This document shows, piece after piece, positions 19,092 through 29,432 of a stretch of 64,000 nucleotides of DNA (within the stretch, counting starts at the first letter, position 1; each line of letters begins with the position of its first letter). This stretch comes from Prauserella shujinwangii (GTDB lineage: Bacteria > Actinomycetota > Actinomycetes > Mycobacteriales > Pseudonocardiaceae): positions 186,001 through 250,000 of the forward strand of contig NZ_PVNH01000010.1 in assembly GCF_003001955.1 (NCBI RefSeq), given 5' to 3'. The position numbers were made by a program, and so were the translations under genes. The notes beneath the pieces are model-generated. The model was not told where the DNA came from, did not search any database, and worked only from the letters and a program-made list of their open reading frames with translations.

Positions 19092-20420
19092 TCAGCCGAT
19101 CAGGCGGGTGGCGTAGGGCATGATGCCGTCGTAGCGTACCGGCGCGATCCGCACGCGGCCGCCCGAGTACGGCGCCTCGATCATCTGCCCGTTGCCCAGG
19201 TAGAGCGCGACGTGGTGGATCCGGCCGGGGCCCCAGAAGAGCATGTCGCCCCGGCGGGCCTGCGACAGCGGGACGTGCCGCCCCTCGTAGTACTGGTAGC
19301 CGCTGTAGTGCGGCAGCGACTTGACCCCGGCGAAGGCGTAGATCATCAGGCCCGAGCAGTCGAAGCCGATCTTGTTGTAGTCGCCGTAGGAGTCGGCGAC
19401 GCCGCCGTCCCGGATGCCGCGGGTGGGTCCGCTCGCGTTGCCGCCGCCCCACGCGTAGGTGACGCCGAGCTGCGACATCGCCCTCGCGATCACGGACTCC
19501 ACGGACGCGCTCGACGGGCCCGCGGGGGCCGGGCCACCGCTCGGTGCGGAGCTGCCCGCCGACGACGACGCGGCCTGCTGGGCCTGCGCCGCCTCCTCCC
19601 GCCGCTTCTGCGCCAGCCACTCCTGGTACCGCTGGCGCTGGTCCTCCAGCCCGTCGACGCGGGACTGGGCGGCGTAGAGCTGCCGCTCGACGCTGTTCTT
19701 CTCCGCCTCCAGCTGGTCGGCCCTGGCGGCCTGGGCGCGCCGGGCCTGGATCGCGGCGGCCTGCGCGGCGTCGGCGGCCGCCTTGGCGTCCTCGGCCTCC
19801 TCCCTGCGCTGCTCGGCGAGCTCGAGCGCCTTGCGCGCGGCGGCGTCCTTGTTGGCCTTCTCGACCCGGGCCTGCCGCATCGACGCGAGCGCGTCGAGCT
19901 GGCTGCCGCTGACGGCGTCGAGCAGCTGCGCCCTGGCGAGCAGGTCCCTCGGGCTGTCCGAGCCGAGGTAGGCGCCGACCGAGCCGATCGTGCTGCCCTG
20001 CTGGTAGCTGCCGGCCACGAACCGGTCGAGGGCGGCGCGTTTGCGCTCGATCGCGGCGGCGGCCGCGTCGGCCTGGGCCCGCGCGGCGACGGCCTCGCGC
20101 TCGGCGGTGCGGGCGGCGTCCTGGGCGGCCCGCAGGTCGACGAGGGCCTTGTTGGCCTCCTCCATCTTGAGGGCGACCTCGTCGCGCAGCTCCGCCAGCC
20201 GCGATTCCGCCCGGGCGAGCCGGTTGGCGAGCTGGCCGACCTCGCTGGCGCGCGCGTTGGCGGCGCGCCTGCTCTGGGCCAGTTCCGAGTCACTCGGGTT
20301 GGGCGGCGGCGGTGGCACGGCGACCGCGGTCCCGCCCGCGCCGAGCAGCGCGACCAGGGCGAGTGCGCCGGCCGCGGCGGCGCTGCGGAGTCCAGCCGAT
20401 AAGCCTGGTCCGTGCGGCAC
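19092..20420 (-). CDS. Secreted NlpC/P60 peptidoglycan endopeptidase (RipA-like)
   Basis: A 442-residue exported cell-wall hydrolase. A signal peptide (LRSAAAAGALALVALLGAGG) is followed by a long coiled coil (~45-300, rich in Ala, Glu, Arg), an Ala/Ser/Pro linker and a C-terminal NlpC/P60 domain. The catalytic Cys is in GFDCSGLM (~355) and the His in IHHVALYLG (~405). It resembles RipA, which cleaves D-Glu-mDAP bonds for daughter-cell separation. GTG 20420 is preferred to GTG 20429 because GGGGAGG abuts the latter but is 8 nt from the former. The coiled coil probably occludes the active site until activation. Confidence 0.93.
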   Translation of the reverse strand: MPHGPGLSAGLRSAAAAGALALVALLGAGGTAVAVPPPPPNPSDSELAQSRRAANARASEVGQLANRLARAESRLAELRDEVALKMEEANKALVDLRAAQDAARTAEREAVAARAQADAAAAAIERKRAALDRFVAGSYQQGSTIGSVGAYLGSDSPRDLLARAQLLDAVSGSQLDALASMRQARVEKANKDAAARKALELAEQRREEAEDAKAAADAAQAAAIQARRAQAARADQLEAEKNSVERQLYAAQSRVDGLEDQRQRYQEWLAQKRREEAAQAQQAASSSAGSSAPSGGPAPAGPSSASVESVIARAMSQLGVTYAWGGGNASGPTRGIRDGGVADSYGDYNKIGFDCSGLMIYAFAGVKSLPHYSGYQYYEGRHVPLSQARRGDMLFWGPGRIHHVALYLGNGQMIEAPYSGGRVRIAPVRYDGIMPYATRLIG

Positions 20421-20642
20421 AGTCTCCACCTCCCCGAATGGACTACGGAAGGGACTGTGCCACCGGCGTCACATTCGCACCAGTTGTCACACTGAAAACT
20501 CCGGCCCCTCCGGGCACATTTCCCCAATCCGGGGGATGGGCGGCGTCACCGAATCGAGATCGGCGAACTTCGCGGCGGGCCGAACCCGCGCGCCGCCCGC
20601 CGCGTCGCACTACCGGACCGTCCGTGAACAGGAAGGACCGTG

Positions 20643-21125
20643 ATGCCGGACACCGTCACGAGCCAGCCGCGGATATTCGCGTACCCGGCCGCGGCCGGAA
20701 TGGTGATCGCCGTCACCGGAACATTCCTGCCGTGGTTCCGCTCCGGGGAGGTACTGCGCGACAGCTATGCGGCCGCCGCGCTGGCGCACCGTTTCGGAAT
20801 CGCGGGCGAGCCGATTTCCGGCGCGCTGGCACGCGCCTGGATCGGGGTGCCGATGCTCGGCGCGCTGTGCGCCGGGCTCCTCGTGCTGGGCGTGTTCCGC
20901 ACCGCCGCGGCGGCGACCGCGACGCTCGCGGTGATCGTCGGAACCGTGGCGGTGGCCGCGCTCGTCGAAGCGGGCGGCGGGGTCACCGGGACGACCGTGT
21001 CCGGTCCCCTCGTCACCACGACAGGCATGACCCTCGCACTGCTCGGCGCCCTCGGCGTGCTCGGCACGATCCGGCGGGGCGGCCGTGCGGTGCGGCGAAC
21101 CGGAAGAGCAGGTGTGCGACCGTGA
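20643..21125 (+). CDS. Four-helix membrane protein, function unknown
   Basis: A 160-residue protein with about four hydrophobic segments (~13-31, ~68-88, ~91-112, ~127-145) and no recognised motif. ATG 20643 is preferred over GTG 20640 because AGGAAGGA (20630-20637) gives normal spacing to the ATG. Its TGA overlaps the GTG of the next gene (GTGA), so the two are translationally coupled and may form a membrane pair. It diverges from the peptidase gene across a 222-bp gap. Confidence 0.75.
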   Translation: MPDTVTSQPRIFAYPAAAGMVIAVTGTFLPWFRSGEVLRDSYAAAALAHRFGIAGEPISGALARAWIGVPMLGALCAGLLVLGVFRTAAAATATLAVIVGTVAVAALVEAGGGVTGTTVSGPLVTTTGMTLALLGALGVLGTIRRGGRAVRRTGRAGVRP

Positions 21126-22651
21126 CCCATCCAGGCCCCGGCGGCCACTGGCAGCCCCCGCAGGGCACCCCTCGGCACCACGGCGGCTTCCCGCCTCCGG
21201 GGCCCGCGGACGGCTCGCCCCCGCCCAGCTCCCAGTACCCGCAGTCCCCTCAATACCCGCAGCACCCTCAGCAACCTCAGCACCCGCCGAACGCCCAGTA
21301 CCCGGCGGGCGGACCGCAGCAGGCGTACCCGGCACAGCAGTACCCGCCGCCGTTCCCGCCCCCGCAGCAGCCCGGCGTGGCCTACGCCGGGCCCGCCGCG
21401 CCCGAGCCACCGAGGCGGGGTCGGCGCGGCCTGGTGATCGCGCTGGTGGCCGTCCTGGTGGCCGTGCTCGGCGGCGGGGCCACGTGGTTCGCGCTGTCCC
21501 GCGGTGACTCGGTCGCCGCCGGGGCGGACACGCCGGACGAGGCGGCGGCCCGGCTGGCCACGGCGCTCGGCGACGGCGACGTCGTCGGCCTGCTGAGCGC
21601 GCTGGCCCCGGCCGAGGCGGCCGTGCTCGTCGACCCGGTCTCCGACACCACCGCCGAGCTCAAGCGGCTCGGCGTGCTCGACGAGAGCGCCGACCCCGAG
21701 TCGCTGTCCGGGCTGCGGATCAGCACGGAGGGGCTGCGGTTCGACGAGGCGCAGGCCGAGCAGGTCAACGACCACCTCACGATCACCAAGCTGACCGGCG
21801 GCACGCTGACGATCGATGTCGACCTCGCGCGGCTGCCGCTCGCCGGGGACTTCCTGGACGCGGTCCTCTCGGCGGACGAGCGGCGCGCCCTCGAGGGAGC
21901 ACGGCGGAGCAGGACCGTCGACGTGGCCGACCTGGTGCGCGAGGCGGGCGAGCCGATCCGCATCGCGACCGTGCGCGTGGACGGCGAGTGGTACCCGAGC
22001 CTGTTCTACACGGTGGCCGACTACGCGCTGCGCGACGCGGGCGAGCCGTGGCCGCAGCAGTCCATCCCGGCGGTGGGGGCGGACTCGCCCAACGACGCCG
22101 TGCGCGCACTCGTGCAGGCGGCCCTGGACGCCGACCCGCGCCGGGTGATCGAGCTGCTGCCGCCGGACGAGATGGCCGTGCTGCACGACGCCGGACCCGC
22201 GCTGGTCGCCGCGGCGGGCCAGGACCTGGAGCCCGCGGGGGCCGAGATCGTCCGGCTGGAGACCGAGACGAGCGAGGTGACCGGCGGCACCAGGGCCACG
22301 CTGACGGAGCTGGAGCTGCGCCAGGCCGGTGGTCCGGGCACGTTCTCCCTGGTGCGGGACGGTGACTGCTACCGCGTGACGGTGGACGGCGACAGCCAGC
22401 AGGTGTGCGCGGACCAGTTCGGCGTCCTGGTCGCCAGGGAGTCCGACACGCCGTTCCCGCCCGAGGCGCGGCAGGCGCTGCAGAGCTTCGGGACGGGGCT
22501 GGTGCGGCAGGGTCTCGGCGTCGTCACCACCGAGGTGGACGGCAAGCACTACGTCAGCCCGCTGCGCACGCTCAACGAGGTGGGCCTCACCGTGCTGCGC
22601 AGCTTCGACCGCGAGGACCTGCTGACGCTGCTGCGCGCGGCCGCCGGCTGA
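21122..22651 (+). CDS. Membrane-anchored protein with Pro/Gln-rich cytoplasmic N-terminus
   Basis: A 509-residue protein. Residues 1-97 are low-complexity Pro/Gln/Tyr/Gly-rich, with repeated QYPQ-like units. A single TM follows at ~103-124, then ~380 residues of extracytoplasmic alpha/beta sequence in which two similar halves each open with an acidic helix (DEAAARLATALGDGDVVGLL; NDAVRALVQAALDADPRRVI). The layout recalls actinobacterial cell-envelope proteins with internal tandem lipocalin- or NTF2-like domains, but I cannot name a family. It is coupled to the preceding four-helix membrane protein gene. A strong terminator follows 14 nt downstream. Confidence 0.78.
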   Translation: MTHPGPGGHWQPPQGTPRHHGGFPPPGPADGSPPPSSQYPQSPQYPQHPQQPQHPPNAQYPAGGPQQAYPAQQYPPPFPPPQQPGVAYAGPAAPEPPRRGRRGLVIALVAVLVAVLGGGATWFALSRGDSVAAGADTPDEAAARLATALGDGDVVGLLSALAPAEAAVLVDPVSDTTAELKRLGVLDESADPESLSGLRISTEGLRFDEAQAEQVNDHLTITKLTGGTLTIDVDLARLPLAGDFLDAVLSADERRALEGARRSRTVDVADLVREAGEPIRIATVRVDGEWYPSLFYTVADYALRDAGEPWPQQSIPAVGADSPNDAVRALVQAALDADPRRVIELLPPDEMAVLHDAGPALVAAAGQDLEPAGAEIVRLETETSEVTGGTRATLTELELRQAGGPGTFSLVRDGDCYRVTVDGDSQQVCADQFGVLVARESDTPFPPEARQALQSFGTGLVRQGLGVVTTEVDGKHYVSPLRTLNEVGLTVLRSFDREDLLTLLRAAAG

Positions 22652-22664
22652 CGCGTCGCGCACC

Positions 22665-22705
22665 GCGCGGGGCCCGGTACCACACGATGGCGCCGGGCCC
22701 CGCGC
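22665..22705 (+). terminator. Strong hairpin terminator before acn
   Basis: GCGCGGGGCCCGG (22665-22677) pairs perfectly with CCGGGCCCCGCGC (22693-22705) around a 15-nt loop, starting 14 nt after the stop at 22651. It isolates the acn promoter from the upstream operon. Confidence 0.75.
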
Positions 22706-22715
22706 ACACCTCCCC

Positions 22716-22744
22716 TTGAAGTCAAAAAAGGACACGCGTACTGT
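22716..22744 (+). promoter_or_regulatory. acn: acn promoter with AcnR-type operator over the -10 box
   Basis: TTGAAG (22716-22721) and TACTGT (22739-22744) are spaced 17 nt apart, giving a start near 22751 and a leader of about 118 nt. The 16-mer AAGGACACGCGTACTG (22728-22743) matches the C. glutamicum AcnR site CAGNACnnncGTACTG (consensus recalled from published work) at 12 of 13 positions and covers the -10 box. Directly downstream, TTTAGGTCAGC (22745-22755) resembles half of an IdeR/DtxR box. Repressor binding is inferred. Confidence 0.68.
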
Positions 22745-22868
22745 TTAGGTCAGCAGGGCGGCGTCGACCAGCCCACCTCTGCGGACACGTCGGGGGTGCG
22801 CAAGACTCGGCCTTGCCCCCGGACGACCAGAGCCGCAAGACACCACCGAACTGACCCGGAGTTGAGAC

Positions 22869-25700
<2,832 letters not shown>

Positions 25701-25744
25701 CGATCCGGCGGCTCGCGCAGGGCCCCGGCGGGACGGGAGGACGA

Positions 25745-26461
25745 GTGACGGCGACACTGCTGATCGCCGGGCTCGCCGTACTCGCCGGGGCCCTCGTGCA
25801 GGGGACGGTCGGTTACGGCATGAACCTCGTGGCCGCCCCGCTGCTCGCGCTGCTCGAGCCCGCGCTGGTCCCGGTGCCGCTGCTTCTCGTCGGCAGCGGC
25901 CACGCGCTGCTGGCCGTCGGCAGGGAACTGCGGGACACCGACTGGCGTGGCGTGGGCTGGATCATGGCGGGCCGGGCGCCGGGTACGGCGCTCGGCGTGC
26001 TCGCGGTCGCCGTGCTCGCGCAGCGGCCGTTCGCCGCCGTGGTGGGCATCGCGGTGCTGGTCTGCGTGGTGCTGTCGGTGACGTCGTGGCGGCCGGTACC
26101 CGCCCCGGTCCCGCTGCTGGTCGCGGGAATCGCGAGCGGCACGTTCGGCACGGCCGCGTCGATCGGCGGGCCGCCGCTGGCCTTGCTGTACCAGCATTCC
26201 GCGGGACCGCGCATCCGGTCGACGATGGCGGCCTGCTTCGTGCTCGGCTCCGCGCTGTCCCTCGGCGGCCTGGGGCTCGCCGGGCAGATCGAGACCCGGC
26301 ACCTGCTGCTCGCCGCGTGGCTGCTGCCGTTCCTCGTGGCGGGTTTCGTGCTGTCGGGACCGGCCCGGCGGTTGCTCGACGGCACGCATCTGCGGACCGC
26401 CGTGCTGGCCGTGGCCGCCGCCAGCGCCGTCGCCCTGCTCGTCCGCAGCGCGATCGGTTAG
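25745..26461 (+). CDS. TSUP-family (TauE/SafE) membrane transporter
   Basis: A 238-residue protein with roughly eight hydrophobic helices arranged as two repeats. Each repeat has the family-type Gly-rich segment (GALVQGTVGYGMNLVAAPLL near residues 15-34; ASGTFGTAASIGGPPLALL near 125-143). The family exports sulfite, sulfoacetate and related organic anions; the substrate here is unknown. GTG 25745 follows GGGAGG. Its TAG overlaps the TTA of the convergent TetR gene by 4 nt. The 44-nt gap after acn allows read-through transcription. Confidence 0.85.
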   Translation: MTATLLIAGLAVLAGALVQGTVGYGMNLVAAPLLALLEPALVPVPLLLVGSGHALLAVGRELRDTDWRGVGWIMAGRAPGTALGVLAVAVLAQRPFAAVVGIAVLVCVVLSVTSWRPVPAPVPLLVAGIASGTFGTAASIGGPPLALLYQHSAGPRIRSTMAACFVLGSALSLGGLGLAGQIETRHLLLAAWLLPFLVAGFVLSGPARRLLDGTHLRTAVLAVAAASAVALLVRSAIG

Positions 26462-27072
26462 CTCCGCAGCGCGGGTTCCAGGTAGCCCAGCAGCGCCCGT
26501 TTCAGCTCGGTGAGCCAGGCCTCACGTTCCGCGGGCGGCGCCGACACCACGGTTCCCAGCAGCGCCCCGAAGATCTGCGTGGACACCACTGCGATCGTCC
26601 GCACTCGCGCGGCGGGCAGGTCCGGCACGCGCGCCGTCAGCACCTCCGCGATCTTGCCGACCACAGCCTGGTGCAACTGCCTCGTCGGCGCCGCGAGCCG
26701 TTCCGGCATGTCGGTCGCCGCGAAGAGCGCCTTGAAGCCGGGATTGGCGAGGTTGACCTCGATCATCGGCTGGACCATCCGGTCGACGAGCTCGGGAAGC
26801 GGCAGGGACGCGAAGCCGGGGTCGAACGCCTTGTCGTGAGCGTCCCGCAACGCCGCGCGGTATCGCTGCGCCAGCGCCTCGGCCAGCGCCTCCTTGTTCC
26901 GGAAGAACTGGTACAGGGTGCCCGGCGACACCCCCGCCCTCGCCGCGATGGCATTGGTGGTCGCCCTCGCGTAGCCCAGCTCCGCGAACACCTCCGCGGC
27001 GGCGTCCTCGAGCTGTCGCATGCGCCGCTCCCCGCGCGCCTGTCGCTTGCGCTCGGCGGGCTGCCGCGCCAT
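26458..27072 (-). CDS. TetR-family regulator of the divergent MmpL gene
   Basis: A 204-residue repressor. The helix-turn-helix is at ~10-57 (AAAEVFAELGYARATTNAIAARAG, then TLYQFFRNKEAL). ATG 27072 has AGGAGG 5 nt upstream and is preferred to an in-frame TTG at 27093 that would lie in that ribosome-binding site. It is divergent from the MmpL gene, with two related inverted repeats between them. Although it sits near acn, as a TetR gene does in mycobacteria, its sequence does not resemble AcnR, which is encoded at 38591. Confidence 0.9.
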   Translation of the reverse strand: MARQPAERKRQARGERRMRQLEDAAAEVFAELGYARATTNAIAARAGVSPGTLYQFFRNKEALAEALAQRYRAALRDAHDKAFDPGFASLPLPELVDRMVQPMIEVNLANPGFKALFAATDMPERLAAPTRQLHQAVVGKIAEVLTARVPDLPAARVRTIAVVSTQIFGALLGTVVSAPPAEREAWLTELKRALLGYLEPALRS

Positions 27073-27086
27073 CTCACCCTCCTCGG

Positions 27087-27116
27087 TTGACAAACACGAG
27101 CAATCGCTCTTAATTT
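27087..27116 (+). promoter_or_regulatory. mmpL promoter (TTGACA-18-TAATTT)
   Basis: TTGACA (27087-27092) and TAATTT (27111-27116) form one of the clearest sigma-70-like promoters in the window, with an 18-nt spacer and a predicted start near 27123. Operator 1 occupies the spacer. Confidence 0.7.
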
Positions 27117-27137
27117 GAAATACGAGCGATGACTCGT
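27096..27137. promoter_or_regulatory. Paired TetR operators between tetR and mmpL
   Basis: Two 16-mers of the form ACGAGCRAT-N-RCTC-KT are present: ACGAGCAATCGCTCTT (27096-27111) and ACGAGCGATGACTCGT (27122-27137). Their starts are 26 nt apart. The second has perfect ACGAG/CTCGT arms. The first sits in the mmpL promoter spacer, the second just at the predicted start. Repeat and placement are seen directly; binding is inferred. Confidence 0.65.
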
Positions 27138-27205
27138 CTTCGACTCAGCGTAGCGCACCAGCCGGTCGCCGCGCGGTCCGTCCACCCGCACCGAGGAGCG
27201 CCCCC

Positions 27206-29419
27206 GTGCCCACGCCCGCCCCTGCCCGCCCACCCCTGCTCGAACGGCTCGGCCGGTTCACCGTCCGGCGCAGGTTCCTCCTGCTCGCCGTCGGTGCCCT
27301 GGCGACCGTGCTCACCGGCGTACTGGGAGCCGGAGCCCTGGACGCGCTGTCCCTGTCCCGGATCGACGCGCCGGGCTCGGAGTCCGACCGCGCGCGCACC
27401 CTCCTCGCCGAGCGGTTCCACACCGGGCCGCCGAACCTCGCCCTGCTCGTCACGGCGCACCACGGCACCGTCGACGACCCCGCCGTCCGGACGGCGGGCG
27501 AGCGGCTCGGCCGGGCGCTCGCGGCCGAGCCCGGGGTGTCCGAGGTCGTCTCCTACTGGCCCGACCGGAGCAACCCAGCCCTGCGGAGCACGGACGCCAC
27601 CCGGGCACTGGTGCTCGCGCGGGTGCCCGGAGACGTCAACGAGTCCCGCGCGCGGGTCGGTGAGATCGCCCGCGAGTACACCGGCGACCGCGCGTCGGTG
27701 CGGGTGCAGGCGGGTGGGCAGGATGAGGTCTTCCGGGAGATCGGGGCACAGTCCCGGCGGGACTTCCTCCGCGCGGAGGCCGTCATCATCCCGCTCGTGC
27801 TCCTCCTGCTCGTGCTGTACTACCGTGGCATCGTCCTGGCGCTGGTCACGCTCGGTGTCGGGGTGTTCGCCATCGCCGGGAGCCTCACGGCACTGCGCGG
27901 TATCGCCGGGGTCACGAACGTCTCGACGTTCGCCGCCAACATCGCGCTCGTCATGGGCCTCGCGCTCGGCGTCGACTACTGCCTCTTCCTCGTCGGCCGG
28001 TTCCGGGAGGAACTGGCGGCGGGCCGCGACGTGGCCGGCGCGGTCGTCACCGCCGTCGGAACGGCAGGCCGCACGATCCTCTTCAGCGGCCTCACCGTCG
28101 CGGTGTCGTTGCTCGCGTTGCTGCTGTTCCCGCTGAGCTTCCTGCGTTCCTTCGGCTACGCGGGCGCCGCCGTGGTCGCGGCGGCGGTGCTCGGCGCGCT
28201 CGTCTTCCTGCCGGCGATCCTGGCCACGCTCGGCCACCGGGCCGCGGGCCGGGCACGTTCCCCGCGCACCGGTTCCGGTGGCTGGTTCCGGCTCGCCCGT
28301 CTCGTGATGCGCCGTCCCGCGCTCCTCGGCGGGTCGCTCCTGGTCGTCGTCCTCGTGCTCGCCGCGCCGGCACTCGGACTCCGGTTCGGCATGCCGGACG
28401 CCCGCATCCTGCCGGAGGGTTCCCCGAGCCGCGCGACCGCCGACGTGATCAGGGCGGAGTTCGCCCAGGAACAGTCCGACGCGGTGTACCTCGTCGCACC
28501 CCGGTCCGGTGGCACCGACGCCGTCGCGGCCTACGCGGCCGAGTTGTCCGCGGTGGACGGAATCACCCAGGTGGACTCGGCGGCGGGCTCGTTCACGTCG
28601 GGCATCCGTATCGCCGCGCCCCCACCCGCGGGTGCCTACACCGCGGACGGGGGCACCTTCCTCACCGCGATACCGTCCCAGCGCGCACTTGCGGGCGACC
28701 CGGCCGACCTGGTGGACCGGATCCGGGCCGTGCCCGCGCCGTTCCCCGTGCTCGTCGGCGGCGCTCCGGCGGAGACGGCCGACTGGCGGGCCGCGATGAC
28801 CGAGCGCCTTCCCCTGGTACTGGCAGTGGTGCTGCTGCTCACCTTCGCCATCCTTTTCCTGATGACCGGCAGCCTGCTCCTCCCGGTCAAGGCCACCGTG
28901 CTCAACCTGCTGAGCATGGCGGTGATGTTCGGCGCCCTCGTCTGGATCTTCCAGGACGGCAACCTGTCCGGCGCGCTCGGCTTCTCCGCGACGGGAACGC
29001 TCGAATCGAGCGTTCCCGTCCTCATGTTCTGCATCGTCTACGGCCTGTCCATGGATTACGAGGTGTTCATCGTGTCCCGGATCCGCGAGGAGTACCTGCG
29101 CACGGGAGACGCGCGGCTCGCGGTCCCGGCCGGGCTGCAACGGGGCGCACCGCTGGTGACCACCGCGGCGGTGATCCTCGCCGCGTCCTTCGCGGTGTAC
29201 GCGCTGGGCGGGGTGGTGTACCTGAAGATGATCGGGGTCGGCATGGCGGTGGCGGTGCTGGTGGACGCGCTGCTCATCCGTGGCGTCCTGCTGCCCGCGT
29301 TCATGCGGCTGGCCGGGTCGGCCAACTGGTGGGCACCGGCACCGCTGCGCCGGCTGCACGCCCGGTGGGGCATCACCGAGGCGGCCGTCCCGCCGCGGCT
29401 GACCGCACCCACCGCGTGA
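27206..29419 (+). CDS. MMPL/RND-superfamily transporter
   Basis: A 737-residue exporter with twelve expected TM helices in two halves, each preceded by a large extracytoplasmic loop. The conserved MMPL segments LVMGLALGVDYCLFLVGRF (~250-268) and FCIVYGLSMDYEVFIVSRI (~608-626) carry the TM4/TM10 Asp-Tyr pairs that relay protons. RND partners in actinobacteria move lipids, glycolipids or drugs; no acyltransferase or polyketide synthase is adjacent, so the cargo is unknown. GTG 27206 lies ~80 nt after the predicted start site. The TetR at 26458 and the paired operators indicate inducible export. Confidence 0.93.
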   Translation: MPTPAPARPPLLERLGRFTVRRRFLLLAVGALATVLTGVLGAGALDALSLSRIDAPGSESDRARTLLAERFHTGPPNLALLVTAHHGTVDDPAVRTAGERLGRALAAEPGVSEVVSYWPDRSNPALRSTDATRALVLARVPGDVNESRARVGEIAREYTGDRASVRVQAGGQDEVFREIGAQSRRDFLRAEAVIIPLVLLLLVLYYRGIVLALVTLGVGVFAIAGSLTALRGIAGVTNVSTFAANIALVMGLALGVDYCLFLVGRFREELAAGRDVAGAVVTAVGTAGRTILFSGLTVAVSLLALLLFPLSFLRSFGYAGAAVVAAAVLGALVFLPAILATLGHRAAGRARSPRTGSGGWFRLARLVMRRPALLGGSLLVVVLVLAAPALGLRFGMPDARILPEGSPSRATADVIRAEFAQEQSDAVYLVAPRSGGTDAVAAYAAELSAVDGITQVDSAAGSFTSGIRIAAPPPAGAYTADGGTFLTAIPSQRALAGDPADLVDRIRAVPAPFPVLVGGAPAETADWRAAMTERLPLVLAVVLLLTFAILFLMTGSLLLPVKATVLNLLSMAVMFGALVWIFQDGNLSGALGFSATGTLESSVPVLMFCIVYGLSMDYEVFIVSRIREEYLRTGDARLAVPAGLQRGAPLVTTAAVILAASFAVYALGGVVYLKMIGVGMAVAVLVDALLIRGVLLPAFMRLAGSANWWAPAPLRRLHARWGITEAAVPPRLTAPTA

Positions 29420-29432
29420 GCGGGGACAGCGC

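Noticed and set aside
20430-20642. Possible ydaO-type (c-di-AMP) riboswitch before the NlpC/P60 gene
   Set aside because: Such switches precede related genes in some actinobacteria, but I could not find their conserved segments in this interval.
26458-27072. TetR gene next to acn as the aconitase repressor
   Set aside because: It is divergent from mmpL with its own operators and its sequence does not resemble AcnR, whereas the 38591 protein does.
27110-29359. 749-codon minus-strand frame opposite the MmpL gene
   Set aside because: Hydrophilic Arg/Asp/Gly shadow of a membrane protein gene with conserved MMPL motifs.
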